Source: Lachnospiraceae bacterium (GTDB lineage Bacteria > Bacillota > Clostridia > Lachnospirales > Lachnospiraceae). From it: 64,000 nucleotides of DNA. The stretch lies in assembly GCA_022791635.1 (NCBI GenBank), contig JAAVZL010000003.1, forward strand, positions 1 through 64,000, in the 5' to 3' direction. Positions 8,706 to 16,445 of this stretch are shown in pieces. The position numbers were made by a program, and so were the translations under genes. Positions within the stretch are counted from its first letter, which is position 1. The number at the start of each line of letters is the position of its first letter. The notes under the pieces are model-generated. The model made no database searches and was not told where the DNA came from. It worked only from the letters and a program-made list of their open reading frames with translations.

Positions 8706-9974
8706 ATGAAAAACTACGACATCATTATCATTGGCGGCGGTCCGGCAGGTCTGGCCGCCGCAATATCCGCCAGAGAAAACGGAGTGGAGAATCTTTTGAT
8801 CCTGGAAAGAGACCGGGAGCTTGGAGGGATCTTAAATCAGTGTATCCACAATGGCTTCGGCCTTCACACCTTTTCGGAGGAGCTGACCGGTCCGGAGTAT
8901 GCCAATCGCTTTGTCAGCCGGGCAGAGGAGCTTAAGATCCCGTATTTTCTCAATACCATGGTAATGAGCATCAGTCCTGAAAAAGTGGTAACGGCAATAA
9001 ACCGGGAGGAAGGAATGTTTCAGCTTAAGGCAAAGGCTCTGATCCTGGCCATGGGCTGTCGGGAGCGGCCCAGAGGCGCGTTAAATATCCCCGGATACCG
9101 TCCGGCAGGGATTTATACTGCCGGAACCGCCCAAAGGCTTGTGAATATGGAAGGGCGGCTGCCCGGCCGTGAGGTTGTGATCCTGGGTTCCGGCGACATT
9201 GGCCTTATTATGGCCCGCAGGATGACCCTGGAGGGGGCAAGGGTACAGGTTGTGGCAGAGCTGATGCCCTACAGCGGAGGCTTGAAGCGGAATATCGTTC
9301 AGTGCCTGAATGATTATGGCATTCCCCTAAAGCTTCAGCATACGGTGGTGGATATCAAGGGAAAGGAGCGGGTGGAGGGCGTAACCCTGGCTGAGGTTGA
9401 CGAGAAAGGGAAGCCCATTCCAGGGACAGAGGAATGTTACTCCTGTGATACCCTTCTTCTTTCCGTAGGTCTGATTCCGGAAAATGAGCTTTCCCGGGAA
9501 ATGGGTGTAAAATTAAATCCCGTCACCTCTGGCCCCAGAGTCAACGAAAGCCTGGAGACCAGCTTAAAAGGCGTCTTTGCCTGCGGCAATGTACTCCATG
9601 TACACGATCTGGTGGATTTTGTCTCAAAGGAAGCGGCTTTGGCCGGAAGAAATGCGGCGCACTATGTAAAAACTACCGGGGAAAAGAAGGATTTTGCGCC
9701 GGAGATTCCGTTAAAGCCCGGATTCGGAGTCCGCTACACGGTTCCGGAGACGCTTTGCGTTTCCAGGATGGACGAGGAGCTTCCCTTACGTTTTCGGGTT
9801 GACAGGGTGTATAAGGACAGCTATGTGAGCGTTTATTTTGATGATAAGAGAGTGCTTCATAAAAAGCGCCCGATTGCGGCGCCCGGAGAAATGGAGGAAG
9901 TGAGGCTTCACAAAAAAAAGCTGCTTGCACATCCGGACTTAGCATTCATTACCGTCATGATTGAGGAGGACTGA
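8706..9974 (+). CDS. FAD/NAD-dependent oxidoreductase (GlpB-position partner)
   Basis: The 422-residue flavoprotein has an N-terminal FAD motif GGGPAGLAAAISARE, a second nucleotide-binding motif GSGDIGLIMARRM near residue 160 and a C-terminal FAD-binding CGNVLHVHDLVD motif. This is the pyridine-nucleotide-disulfide type of fold without a visible redox CxxxxC pair. It sits between the GlpA-like gene and the DUF1667 gene, a recurrent clostridial trio, so it probably passes electrons from the GlpA-like subunit to a nicotinamide or other carrier. It is not a close match in layout to enterobacterial GlpB. Confidence 0.85.
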   Translation: MKNYDIIIIGGGPAGLAAAISARENGVENLLILERDRELGGILNQCIHNGFGLHTFSEELTGPEYANRFVSRAEELKIPYFLNTMVMSISPEKVVTAINREEGMFQLKAKALILAMGCRERPRGALNIPGYRPAGIYTAGTAQRLVNMEGRLPGREVVILGSGDIGLIMARRMTLEGARVQVVAELMPYSGGLKRNIVQCLNDYGIPLKLQHTVVDIKGKERVEGVTLAEVDEKGKPIPGTEECYSCDTLLLSVGLIPENELSREMGVKLNPVTSGPRVNESLETSLKGVFACGNVLHVHDLVDFVSKEAALAGRNAAHYVKTTGEKKDFAPEIPLKPGFGVRYTVPETLCVSRMDEELPLRFRVDRVYKDSYVSVYFDDKRVLHKKRPIAAPGEMEEVRLHKKKLLAHPDLAFITVMIEED

Positions 9975-9980
9975 CCAACG

Positions 9981-10367
9981 ATGGAAACGAAAAACCTAAC
10001 CTGCATCAATTGTCCTTTAGGCTGTGCCCTTACGGTTACACTGGAAGGGACATGTATCCTTGAGATAAAGGGAAATACCTGTAAGCGTGGGGCGGAGTAT
10101 GCCAAAAAGGAGGTCACAAATCCGGTACGAATGGTCACCTCCACCGTAAGGGTCACCGGCGGAGTCCTTCCCATGGTATCTGTCAAAACAAGAGAAGCCA
10201 TTCCCAAGGAAAAAATGTTTGCCTGTGTCCGGGAATTAAAGCAGATTTGCCTTAAGGCGCCTGTGAAAATGGGAGCCGTAATTCTTTCAGATGTGGCAGG
10301 AACAGGCGTAGATATAGTGGCAACAAAAGAAATAGAAGAGGAAGAAGTCAAGCAAAATGTATCATGA
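9981..10367 (+). CDS. DUF1667 domain protein
   Basis: The 128-residue protein contains an N-terminal cysteine cluster (CINCPLGC) and a second cysteine in GNTCKRG, then a VRMVTSTVRVTGG segment, which together mark the DUF1667 family. In clostridia this small cysteine protein follows GlpA-like and FAD oxidoreductase genes and is probably an iron-sulfur or redox accessory subunit. It begins 6 bases after the previous stop, and its 3' end overlaps the miaB start by 11 bases. Confidence 0.88.
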   Translation: METKNLTCINCPLGCALTVTLEGTCILEIKGNTCKRGAEYAKKEVTNPVRMVTSTVRVTGGVLPMVSVKTREAIPKEKMFACVRELKQICLKAPVKMGAVILSDVAGTGVDIVATKEIEEEEVKQNVS

Positions 10368-11808
10368 GATTGATTTAGAAAAAATAGAGTTAAAATCAGA
10401 GCCGCCGGCAAAAGAACCGGACAGGCAATATTACTTTATGGCAAAATGCCGGGAATGGGTTCGGGAGTTTGAACAAAAAAACGGGCGATCCCCGCTGGCA
10501 TTTACTCAAACGTTCGGTTGCCAGATGAACGCCCGGGATTCGGAAAAGCTCACGGGTATCCTAAGGAAGGCGGGCTTTGTGGAGGCAGAAAACGAGCAGG
10601 CGGATTTTGTGATCTACAACACCTGCACGGTGCGGGAAAATGCCAACCTCAAGGTATACGGCCATCTGGGACGCTTAAAGCATGAGAAGAAGCAGAATCC
10701 CAAGATGCGCATTGCCCTCTGCGGCTGTATGATGCAGGAGCCGGAAGTAGTGGAAAAGCTGAAAAAAAGCTACCGGTTTGTGGATCTTATTTTCGGCACC
10801 CACAATATCTTCAAGTTTGCGGAGCTTTTGGCCAAAACCTTGGAAAGCCATGAGCAGATCATTGATATCTGGGAGGGCACAGAAGAGATCGTGGAGGATC
10901 TGCCTGCTCTTCGAAAATATCCCTTTAAATCCGGAGTCAATATTATGTTTGGATGCAACAATTTTTGCAGCTACTGCATCGTTCCCTATGTGCGGGGGCG
11001 GGAGCGCAGCCGAAAGCCGGAAGACATTCTGGGGGAGATTAAAACCCTGGCTGAAGAAGGAATATCCGAGATCATGCTTTTGGGGCAAAATGTGAATTCC
11101 TACGGCAAAACCTTAAAGGATCCCATTTCCTTTGCCGAGCTTTTACGCCGGGTGGAAGAGATGGAAGGAATTGCACGTATCCGTTTTATGACCTCTCACC
11201 CCAAGGATTTGTCACCGGAGCTCATAGAGGTGATGAAGGAATCCAGGAAAATCTGCCGTCATCTCCATTTGCCGCTTCAATCCGGAAGCACACGCATCCT
11301 AAAGGCTATGAACCGGAAGTACACCAAGGAGCAATATCTTGAGTTGGCAGAACGGATCCGTAGGGAAATTCCCGATATTTCCCTGACCACGGATATCATT
11401 GTGGGCTTTCCGGGGGAGACGGAAGAAGATTTTCTGGAAACTCTGGATGTGGTGCAAAGAGTCCGGTATGACAACGCCTATACTTTTGTCTATTCCAAAC
11501 GAACGGGAACTCCGGCAGCCTCCATGGAAAATCAGGTGCCTGAGGCAGAGGTAAAGTCTCGCTTTGACCGGCTTCTCGCTGTGGTGCAGGAAAATGCCAG
11601 GGCACAGACAGCCCGCTTTGCAGATACGGTTCAGGAGGTTCTGATCGAGGAGGTCAACGAGCACGATCCCTCCCTGTTAACCGGACGGATGAGCAACAAT
11701 CTTTTGGTACATTTTCCAGGAGATCCCTCTTTGATTGGAAGCATCCAAAAGGTGAGGCTTGAGAGCTGTAAGGGCTTTTATTATATGGGAAGCCTGCTTC
11801 CAAAATAG
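10357..11808 (+). CDS. miaB: tRNA-2-methylthio-N6-dimethylallyladenosine synthase MiaB
   Basis: The 483-residue radical SAM methylthiotransferase modifies i6A37 in tRNAs. The N-terminal UPF0004 domain holds three cysteines for the auxiliary cluster (TFGCQMN, NTCTVREN, CGCMMQ). The radical SAM triad is C200, C204 and C207 (GCNNFCSYCIVPYVRGRE). The rest shows the expected LLGQNVNSYG and LPLQSGS motifs and a C-terminal TRAM domain. GRERSR after the triad supports MiaB over MtaB or RimO. An N-terminal extension of about 50 residues is usual in Firmicutes. The start overlaps the DUF1667 gene, so it may be read from the same message. Confidence 0.96.
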   Translation: MYHEIDLEKIELKSEPPAKEPDRQYYFMAKCREWVREFEQKNGRSPLAFTQTFGCQMNARDSEKLTGILRKAGFVEAENEQADFVIYNTCTVRENANLKVYGHLGRLKHEKKQNPKMRIALCGCMMQEPEVVEKLKKSYRFVDLIFGTHNIFKFAELLAKTLESHEQIIDIWEGTEEIVEDLPALRKYPFKSGVNIMFGCNNFCSYCIVPYVRGRERSRKPEDILGEIKTLAEEGISEIMLLGQNVNSYGKTLKDPISFAELLRRVEEMEGIARIRFMTSHPKDLSPELIEVMKESRKICRHLHLPLQSGSTRILKAMNRKYTKEQYLELAERIRREIPDISLTTDIIVGFPGETEEDFLETLDVVQRVRYDNAYTFVYSKRTGTPAASMENQVPEAEVKSRFDRLLAVVQENARAQTARFADTVQEVLIEEVNEHDPSLLTGRMSNNLLVHFPGDPSLIGSIQKVRLESCKGFYYMGSLLPK

Positions 11809-11910
11809 CTTTTTAAGGCCGTGAATCCAGCTTTCCACCTCTGCCTCAGGAATAGAAAGCACGACAACTGGGTATGCTCTCAATAAAAGAAGCTTTAAGG
11901 AGACATACCT

Positions 11911-12354
11911 ATGGCATTACAGGCAGAACCCAGCAAAAAAGGAATCCTTTCTCTCATTGCGATCGTCTTTCTGATGATTTTTGTAACCGCTTTATCCAAT
12001 CCTATCTACCGCCTTCTTACCGGCAAAGGCGGAGGAGTTACCTACACGGCCTCCAACCAGGGCTATGGCGGTGAAGTAATCATCGCGCTGACCGTGGAGG
12101 ATGAGCGCATCACCGCGCTTACGGCCGAGGGCAATTCCGAAACGCCGGCCATCGGACAGAAAGCCATTGCCCAGTACAATGAAACCTCCTTTCTGGAGCT
12201 TTCCGACGCTTACATTGATGAGGTAAGCACTCATCTGGACGCAGTCAGCGGAGCCACCATTACCTCCGGCGCCGTGGCGGCAGGCTTCCGGGAGGTTGTG
12301 GAGCAGGCCCAGGCGGCAGAGGCGGCAAGCGCCGACTCTAAGACCGTGCAGTAG
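11911..12354 (+). CDS. Membrane-anchored FMN-binding domain protein
   Basis: The 147-residue protein has one N-terminal membrane helix (about residues 12-32) and then an extracytoplasmic FMN-binding domain. The attachment motif is visible as AVSGATITSGAV near residues 111-122, where the first Thr or Ser is normally linked to FMN by ApbE. This resembles the RnfG/NqrC C-subunit fold, but no Rnf or Nqr neighbours are present. An AAGGAGA site lies 10 bases upstream of the ATG. It is followed by a hairpin terminator. Confidence 0.88.
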   Translation: MALQAEPSKKGILSLIAIVFLMIFVTALSNPIYRLLTGKGGGVTYTASNQGYGGEVIIALTVEDERITALTAEGNSETPAIGQKAIAQYNETSFLELSDAYIDEVSTHLDAVSGATITSGAVAAGFREVVEQAQAAEAASADSKTVQ

Positions 12355-12400
12355 CGCTGTAGCATAAGCCTAGCGCAAAATAGGACAAATTGCCACAAGG

Positions 12401-12432
12401 AGGCCAGGCCATAGTGATTATCGGTCTGGCTT
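12401..12432 (+). terminator. Rho-independent terminator after the FMN-binding gene
   Basis: AGGCCAGGCC at 12401-12410 pairs with GGTCTGGCTT at 12423-12432 with two G-U pairs and a 12-base loop. It is followed by a T-rich TCTTTATA tract, about 47 bases after the stop of the FMN-binding protein gene. Confidence 0.6.
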
Positions 12433-12510
12433 TCTTTATACAAATGAAATAGAAACTTCCACGCCATTTGTCAATGATGATAAAAGATGATTACATAGAT
12501 TTTTTAATGT

Positions 12511-12897
12511 TTGAAGATTGACGATAAAACCTATAAAAAGTATTTTTCGATGCGCAGGGAGAAAAGCAAGTGGTCGGGCAAAAACAAGGAATTAGCCAAA
12601 AGGCTTGAAGAGCAGGGACATATGACTGATTTTGGCAGAAAGAAAATAGAGGAAGCCAAAAAGAACGGCCAATGGGATGCGGTAAATCCGCTGGCGGTTA
12701 TTACGAAAGAGCAGATTGCACAGCTCTCTGCGATATTGGAAAGCCATGAGCCTGCCTATACAAATTTTCAGGCGATGTCTTTATCTGTGAAGAAGACTTA
12801 TACACGGGCGTTTTTTGATGCAAATACGGATGACGGACGGGAAAAGCGGATTGCGTGGATGGTGGATAGACTTAATAAAAATCTAAAACCCATGTAA
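12511..12897 (+). pseudogene. YdeI/OmpD-associated family remnant, N-terminus missing
   Basis: The readable frame begins at a TTG right after an in-frame TAA at 12505, with no ribosome site, and gives 128 residues. The stretch KKYFSMRREKSKWSGKNKEL, then a RKKIEEAKKNGQWDA stretch and a basic C-terminal helix bundle, match the second half of YdeI-like proteins, which are normally about 190 residues. The N-terminal DUF1801-like part with the conserved CYGWID segment is absent, and upstream bases have stops in all relevant frames. I read it as a 5'-deleted pseudogene. An alternative is a short functional protein starting at TTG. Confidence 0.7.
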
Positions 12898-12920
12898 GGA
12901 GAACCCCAGTATGTAAAATT

Positions 12921-13062
12921 GTTACTGTTCACTCCGTGACCAGCAACACGCTTCGCGTGGCACAGAAATCGCAAAAAGGTGCGATTTCGCGCTGAAAAAC
13001 TCGGGATTTCCGCACAAAATGTGCGGAAACACCTCGCGGAACCGTGATGTGTGAACAGTAAC
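12921..13062. mobile_element. MITE-like element with 12-bp terminal inverted repeats
   Basis: GTTACTGTTCAC at 12921-12932 and its perfect complement at 13051-13062 bound a 142-base non-coding segment. It is flanked on both sides by the direct repeat GTAAAATT (12913-12920 and 13063-13070), as expected of a target-site duplication. Inside are two further perfect 9-bp hairpins, at 12965-12988 (GAAATCGCA arms) and 13007-13029 (TTTCCGCAC arms). No coding potential is present. It looks like a non-autonomous transposable element that landed just after the YdeI remnant and just before the promoter at 13102. Confidence 0.75.
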
Positions 13063-13101
13063 GTAAAATTCAGATTATTTGCAATAACAGAAGACGGCAT
13101 G

Positions 13102-13130
13102 ATGACATCCGTCTCTTTTTGTGGTATACT
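13102..13130 (+). promoter_or_regulatory. Putative sigma-A promoter for the 13166-23263 gene run
   Basis: ATGACA at 13102-13107 and TATACT at 13125-13130 are 17 bases apart. The site ends 35 bases before the ATG at 13166 and starts 40 bases after the MITE-like element. Confidence 0.45.
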
Positions 13131-13165
13131 GTTAAAATAGGCATGAAGATAAAAGGAGAAACCAT

Positions 13166-13885
13166 ATGGAAACAAAGCGTTACAGCCTGAGGCATCCATA
13201 TTTTTCCATAAAAACACAGAACGACCGCTCTTTTGGAGGAAGTCAGACTTGGTCATCCAGTCGTATCATGCGTAAATACGGCTGCGGCGTGGTGGGAATG
13301 GCGGATGTGCTTTTGTACCTGGGACTTCATCAGACCTCCTGCGAGACGGATCTTCTGTATGGAATGCTGCGAGAAGACGGCCTTTTGTCCTATCCCCGCT
13401 ATGAGCGCTACCTGATGAAAATGCGCCGCAGATATCTTTCCGTTATTCCCGGCTTTGGGGTTCCCGGTTTTTTCCTCCCCCTTGCCATGAACCGTTATTT
13501 CCGCCATTACCGGATCGATCTGAAGGCCAGCTGGTGTGTCTATCCGGGAAAGATTCTGCCCCGAATCGAAGAAATGCTCCGGCAGGATATTCCGGTCATT
13601 CTGGCTATCGGTCCCAATTTCCCCGTGTTTTGGGGGCAGCATAAGGTTCCTTTTTATCGGAAGGAAAACGGAGAATACCTGTATGCCACAGAGACAAAGG
13701 CTCATTTTGTGGTGGTTACAGGTATGATAGATGATTATTTTCAGATATCCTCCTGGGGAAAGGAATATTACCTCCCCATAGCAGAATATCAAAGGTATCT
13801 CAAGAAATACAGCACCTGTCTGACCAGCAATATCTGCAGGATTCAGGCAAAGAAAAAGAGAGGAAGGACGAGGGAAAAGGCATGA
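13166..13885 (+). CDS. C39-like cysteine peptidase-fold protein, function unknown
   Basis: The 239-residue protein carries a YGCGVVGMADVL motif near residues 36-48, where the cysteine sits at the start of a helix as in papain-like C39 peptidases. A candidate catalytic histidine lies in KAHFVVVTGMIDDYF near 180, followed by ISSWGKEYYLP, which matches the strand after it. No signal peptide is seen. It could be an active protease or amidase, or a fold relative. The last codons overlap yfbR by 4 bases, and an AAAAGGAGAAACC site precedes the ATG, so it leads a coupled series of genes. Confidence 0.7.
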   Translation: METKRYSLRHPYFSIKTQNDRSFGGSQTWSSSRIMRKYGCGVVGMADVLLYLGLHQTSCETDLLYGMLREDGLLSYPRYERYLMKMRRRYLSVIPGFGVPGFFLPLAMNRYFRHYRIDLKASWCVYPGKILPRIEEMLRQDIPVILAIGPNFPVFWGQHKVPFYRKENGEYLYATETKAHFVVVTGMIDDYFQISSWGKEYYLPIAEYQRYLKKYSTCLTSNICRIQAKKKRGRTREKA

Positions 13886-14472
13886 ACAGTTTTTTTGCCA
13901 TGATGTCCCGGATGAAATACATCGATCGCTGGGCTCTGATGCGCAATTCCCGAGACGAGAACCTAAGCGAGCACAGTCTGGAGGTTTCCATGATCGCCCA
14001 TGCCCTGGCAGTGATTGGCACTACCGGCTTAAAAAAAGAGCTTAACGCGGAAAGGGCGGCTGTTCTTGGCTTATATCACGATGCGACGGAGATTATTACG
14101 GGAGATATGCCCACGCCGGTGAAATATTATAACACGGAAATCAAAAATACCTATAAGGACATTGAGCGCAAAGCATCACATACCCTTCTTCGTATGCTTC
14201 CGGACAGTATGCAGGAGGCTTACCGGAGGATTTTTGAAAAGCAGTCGGAGGATGACTATCTTTGGAAGCTGGTAAAGGCCGCCGACAAGCTGTCCGCCTA
14301 CATCAAATGTGTAGAGGAGGAGCAGACCGGCAATCTGGAATTTGTCCGCGCCAAGGAGCAGACTCTTTGCCATATCCGGCAGATGAGGCTTCCGGAGGCA
14401 GAGCTGTTTTTAGAATATTTTATGGATGCTTACGGGAAAAATTTGGATGAACTGACAGGAGGAGAAGCATGA
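13882..14472 (+). CDS. yfbR: 5'-deoxynucleotidase YfbR-like HD-domain protein
   Basis: The 196-residue HD-superfamily phosphohydrolase shows the metal-binding SEHSLEVSMIAH histidine, the HD pair in LYHDATEIITGDMPTPVKYY and a later DKLSAYIKC aspartate. The DMPTPVKYYN motif is typical of YfbR, which removes phosphate from deoxyribonucleoside 5'-monophosphates. It overlaps the gene before by 4 bases and the gene after by 4 bases. The substrate range is known for the family and not tested here. Confidence 0.9.
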   Translation: MNSFFAMMSRMKYIDRWALMRNSRDENLSEHSLEVSMIAHALAVIGTTGLKKELNAERAAVLGLYHDATEIITGDMPTPVKYYNTEIKNTYKDIERKASHTLLRMLPDSMQEAYRRIFEKQSEDDYLWKLVKAADKLSAYIKCVEEEQTGNLEFVRAKEQTLCHIRQMRLPEAELFLEYFMDAYGKNLDELTGGEA

Positions 14473-15527
14473 GCGAGAAACGAGATTTTGACTTTTGCCC
14501 CCGCTGCGGGGCTTTAATGCAGAATGGCATGTGCCAGAGCTGCGGCTATGGAAACCAGAGGCCGCCTCAGATGCAGAACGGTTATCCCATGCAGAACCCT
14601 CAAACTCCCATGCCGCCAAACGGAAATCCCGGCATGTCAAACGGCTATGGAGGTCCGGGAGTCCAGCCCACCTATGTGTATGCCACACCTACCAAGCAAA
14701 AGAATCACACAGTCGCCATTGTGATCAGTGTCATTGCTGTGGTAGTTCTGGTGCTGGGACTTGTGATTGCTCTCTTTGTAGCTGTGGCCAATTCTACCCG
14801 TGACAGTGTCCGGGGGGAGGAGCGAAGGTCCGAGAGAGATACCTACGACGAGTTTTATGATGATTACTACGGCGGCTACGACGACGATTACGACTATGAT
14901 TACGGCTATTATGAGCCGGACGAAAGCGATCCCTATTATCAGGAGATCGTAGACTGTACCCGCACGGATCTGAATTACAGCCTCCAGTGGGTGGTGGAAT
15001 CCCTGGATCCCGATGATTCGGAGGATGACTGTACCTACTATACCACTTACCCTCTTCTGGAGATGGAGGACGCCGGACAGCTAAGCCAGATCAACGACAC
15101 GATCCGGGAGCGGGCTTTGGCTTATCGGGATTCCTATAAGGAATGTGAGAGCGGTATCTCCACCTTCGGCTATGTAACGCTGATGGATGAGGATAAAATC
15201 AGTGTGGTTTTCAAGCACAATTTTTATAAGAAAAATGTCACCGAGGTTCTTTTAGACGCCTGCACCTTCTCCATCGAAACGGGAGAAATGATAGCGCCGG
15301 AGGAAATGGTTGAGATCGATCTGGACCTGGCCATGCGCTTCCAGTCCCAGGATAAGCTTCAGAACGACGGCGTGGACGCCGTGCAGGATCGGAGTGCGGA
15401 GGAACTGGTGGAAATCTTAACGGATCCCGAGAAAGCCGTATTTTTCTACACGCCGGTGGGCCTGGAGGCCGGATTTAACTATGAAACCGGCTGGGTGACC
15501 GTGACGCTGAAGGAACAGGCCCTTTAG
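14469..15527 (+). CDS. Zinc-ribbon, single-pass membrane protein with Asp/Tyr-rich linker
   Basis: The 352-residue protein starts with a zinc ribbon ([19 protein letters not shown]), then a Met/Pro/Asn-rich low-complexity stretch, a transmembrane helix near residues 78-103 and an unusual linker almost entirely of Asp, Tyr, Gly and Glu (about 120-160). A folded C-terminal domain follows that is reminiscent of DUF3298-like extracytoplasmic domains. The topology places the ribbon inside and the acidic segment outside. The function is unknown; the linker could bind cations or the cell wall. It overlaps yfbR by 4 bases. Confidence 0.72.
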   Translation: MSEKRDFDFCPRCGALMQNGMCQSCGYGNQRPPQMQNGYPMQNPQTPMPPNGNPGMSNGYGGPGVQPTYVYATPTKQKNHTVAIVISVIAVVVLVLGLVIALFVAVANSTRDSVRGEERRSERDTYDEFYDDYYGGYDDDYDYDYGYYEPDESDPYYQEIVDCTRTDLNYSLQWVVESLDPDDSEDDCTYYTTYPLLEMEDAGQLSQINDTIRERALAYRDSYKECESGISTFGYVTLMDEDKISVVFKHNFYKKNVTEVLLDACTFSIETGEMIAPEEMVEIDLDLAMRFQSQDKLQNDGVDAVQDRSAEELVEILTDPEKAVFFYTPVGLEAGFNYETGWVTVTLKEQAL

Positions 15528-15543
15528 GAACAGGAGTTTTGTG

Positions 15544-16389
15544 ATGATACTGCATATTGGAAGTCATATTTCCTCCTCCAAGGGGTATGAGGCCATGGGA
15601 AAGCAGGCCTTAAAGCTTGGAGCCAATACCTTCGCCTTTTTCACCCGAAATCCCCGGGGAGGAAGCGCAAAGGCCATCCTTTCGGAGGATGTGGAGCGCT
15701 TTCAAAGCCTTTGGAAAGAGCAGGGCTATGGAAAAATCGTAGCCCATGCCCCCTATACCTTAAATGCCTGTTCTGACAAGCCGGACGTCCGCCGCTTTGC
15801 AAGAGAGACCTTTGCGGATGATTTAAAGCGCATGGAATACACGCCTGGCAATTATTATAATTTCCACCCGGGAAGCCATGTAGGACAGGGGGAGGAAGCC
15901 GGAATCCGTCTGATTGCCAAGATGCTCAATACCTGTCTTAAGCAAGAGCAGACTACCACCGTGCTTCTGGAGACCATGGCCGGCAAGGGCAGCGAGATCG
16001 GGCGAAGCTTTGAGGAGCTTTCCCGGATCCTTCAGCAGGTGGAGCTCTCCGAAAAGATGGGCGTTTGCCTGGATACCTGCCACGTGTGGGACGCGGGCTA
16101 TGATATTGTGGAGGATTTGGACGGCGTATTGGAGGCGTTTGATAAAACCTTGGGGCTTGCAAGGCTTAAGGCCGTCCACATCAACGACAGCATGAATCCA
16201 AGAGGAAGCCACAAGGACCGGCATGCTCCCATTGGAGAGGGATTTATCGGTCTTGCCGCCTTTGAGCGTATCATCAATCACCCTGCTTTAAGAGAGCTTC
16301 CCTTTATTCTGGAAACTCCCAACGACGATGCCGGCTGGGCCCGGGAGATTGCCATGCTAAAAGAACGTTTTCATTGTATTTCCGCCTGA
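15544..16389 (+). CDS. nfo: Deoxyribonuclease IV (AP endonuclease)
   Basis: The 281-residue TIM-barrel protein carries the zinc-site motifs of endonuclease IV: IGSHIS at the start, [54 protein letters not shown] and FILETPN. It cleaves DNA at abasic sites in base-excision repair. The ATG at 15544 is chosen because the CAGGAG site at 15531-15536 is 7 bases away; a GTG at 15541 would add only one residue. It is part of the same-direction gene run with a 16-base gap upstream. Confidence 0.95.
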   Translation: MILHIGSHISSSKGYEAMGKQALKLGANTFAFFTRNPRGGSAKAILSEDVERFQSLWKEQGYGKIVAHAPYTLNACSDKPDVRRFARETFADDLKRMEYTPGNYYNFHPGSHVGQGEEAGIRLIAKMLNTCLKQEQTTTVLLETMAGKGSEIGRSFEELSRILQQVELSEKMGVCLDTCHVWDAGYDIVEDLDGVLEAFDKTLGLARLKAVHINDSMNPRGSHKDRHAPIGEGFIGLAAFERIINHPALRELPFILETPNDDAGWAREIAMLKERFHCISA

Positions 16390-16402
16390 AAAACGATATA
16401 AT
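16374..16402 (+). promoter_or_regulatory. Putative internal promoter within the end of nfo
   Basis: TTGTAT at 16374-16379 and TATAAT at 16397-16402 are 17 bases apart, ending 43 bases before the start of the beta-CASP hydrolase gene. The -35 box lies in the last codons of nfo. Confidence 0.5.
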
Positions 16403-16445
16403 AAAGGTAGAAAAATGCTCGTAAAAAAACGAAAGGAGATGTCAA

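Noticed and set aside
11677..11883. 68-codon minus-strand frame after miaB
   Set aside because: It overlaps the end of miaB, has no ribosome site and does not resemble a known small protein.
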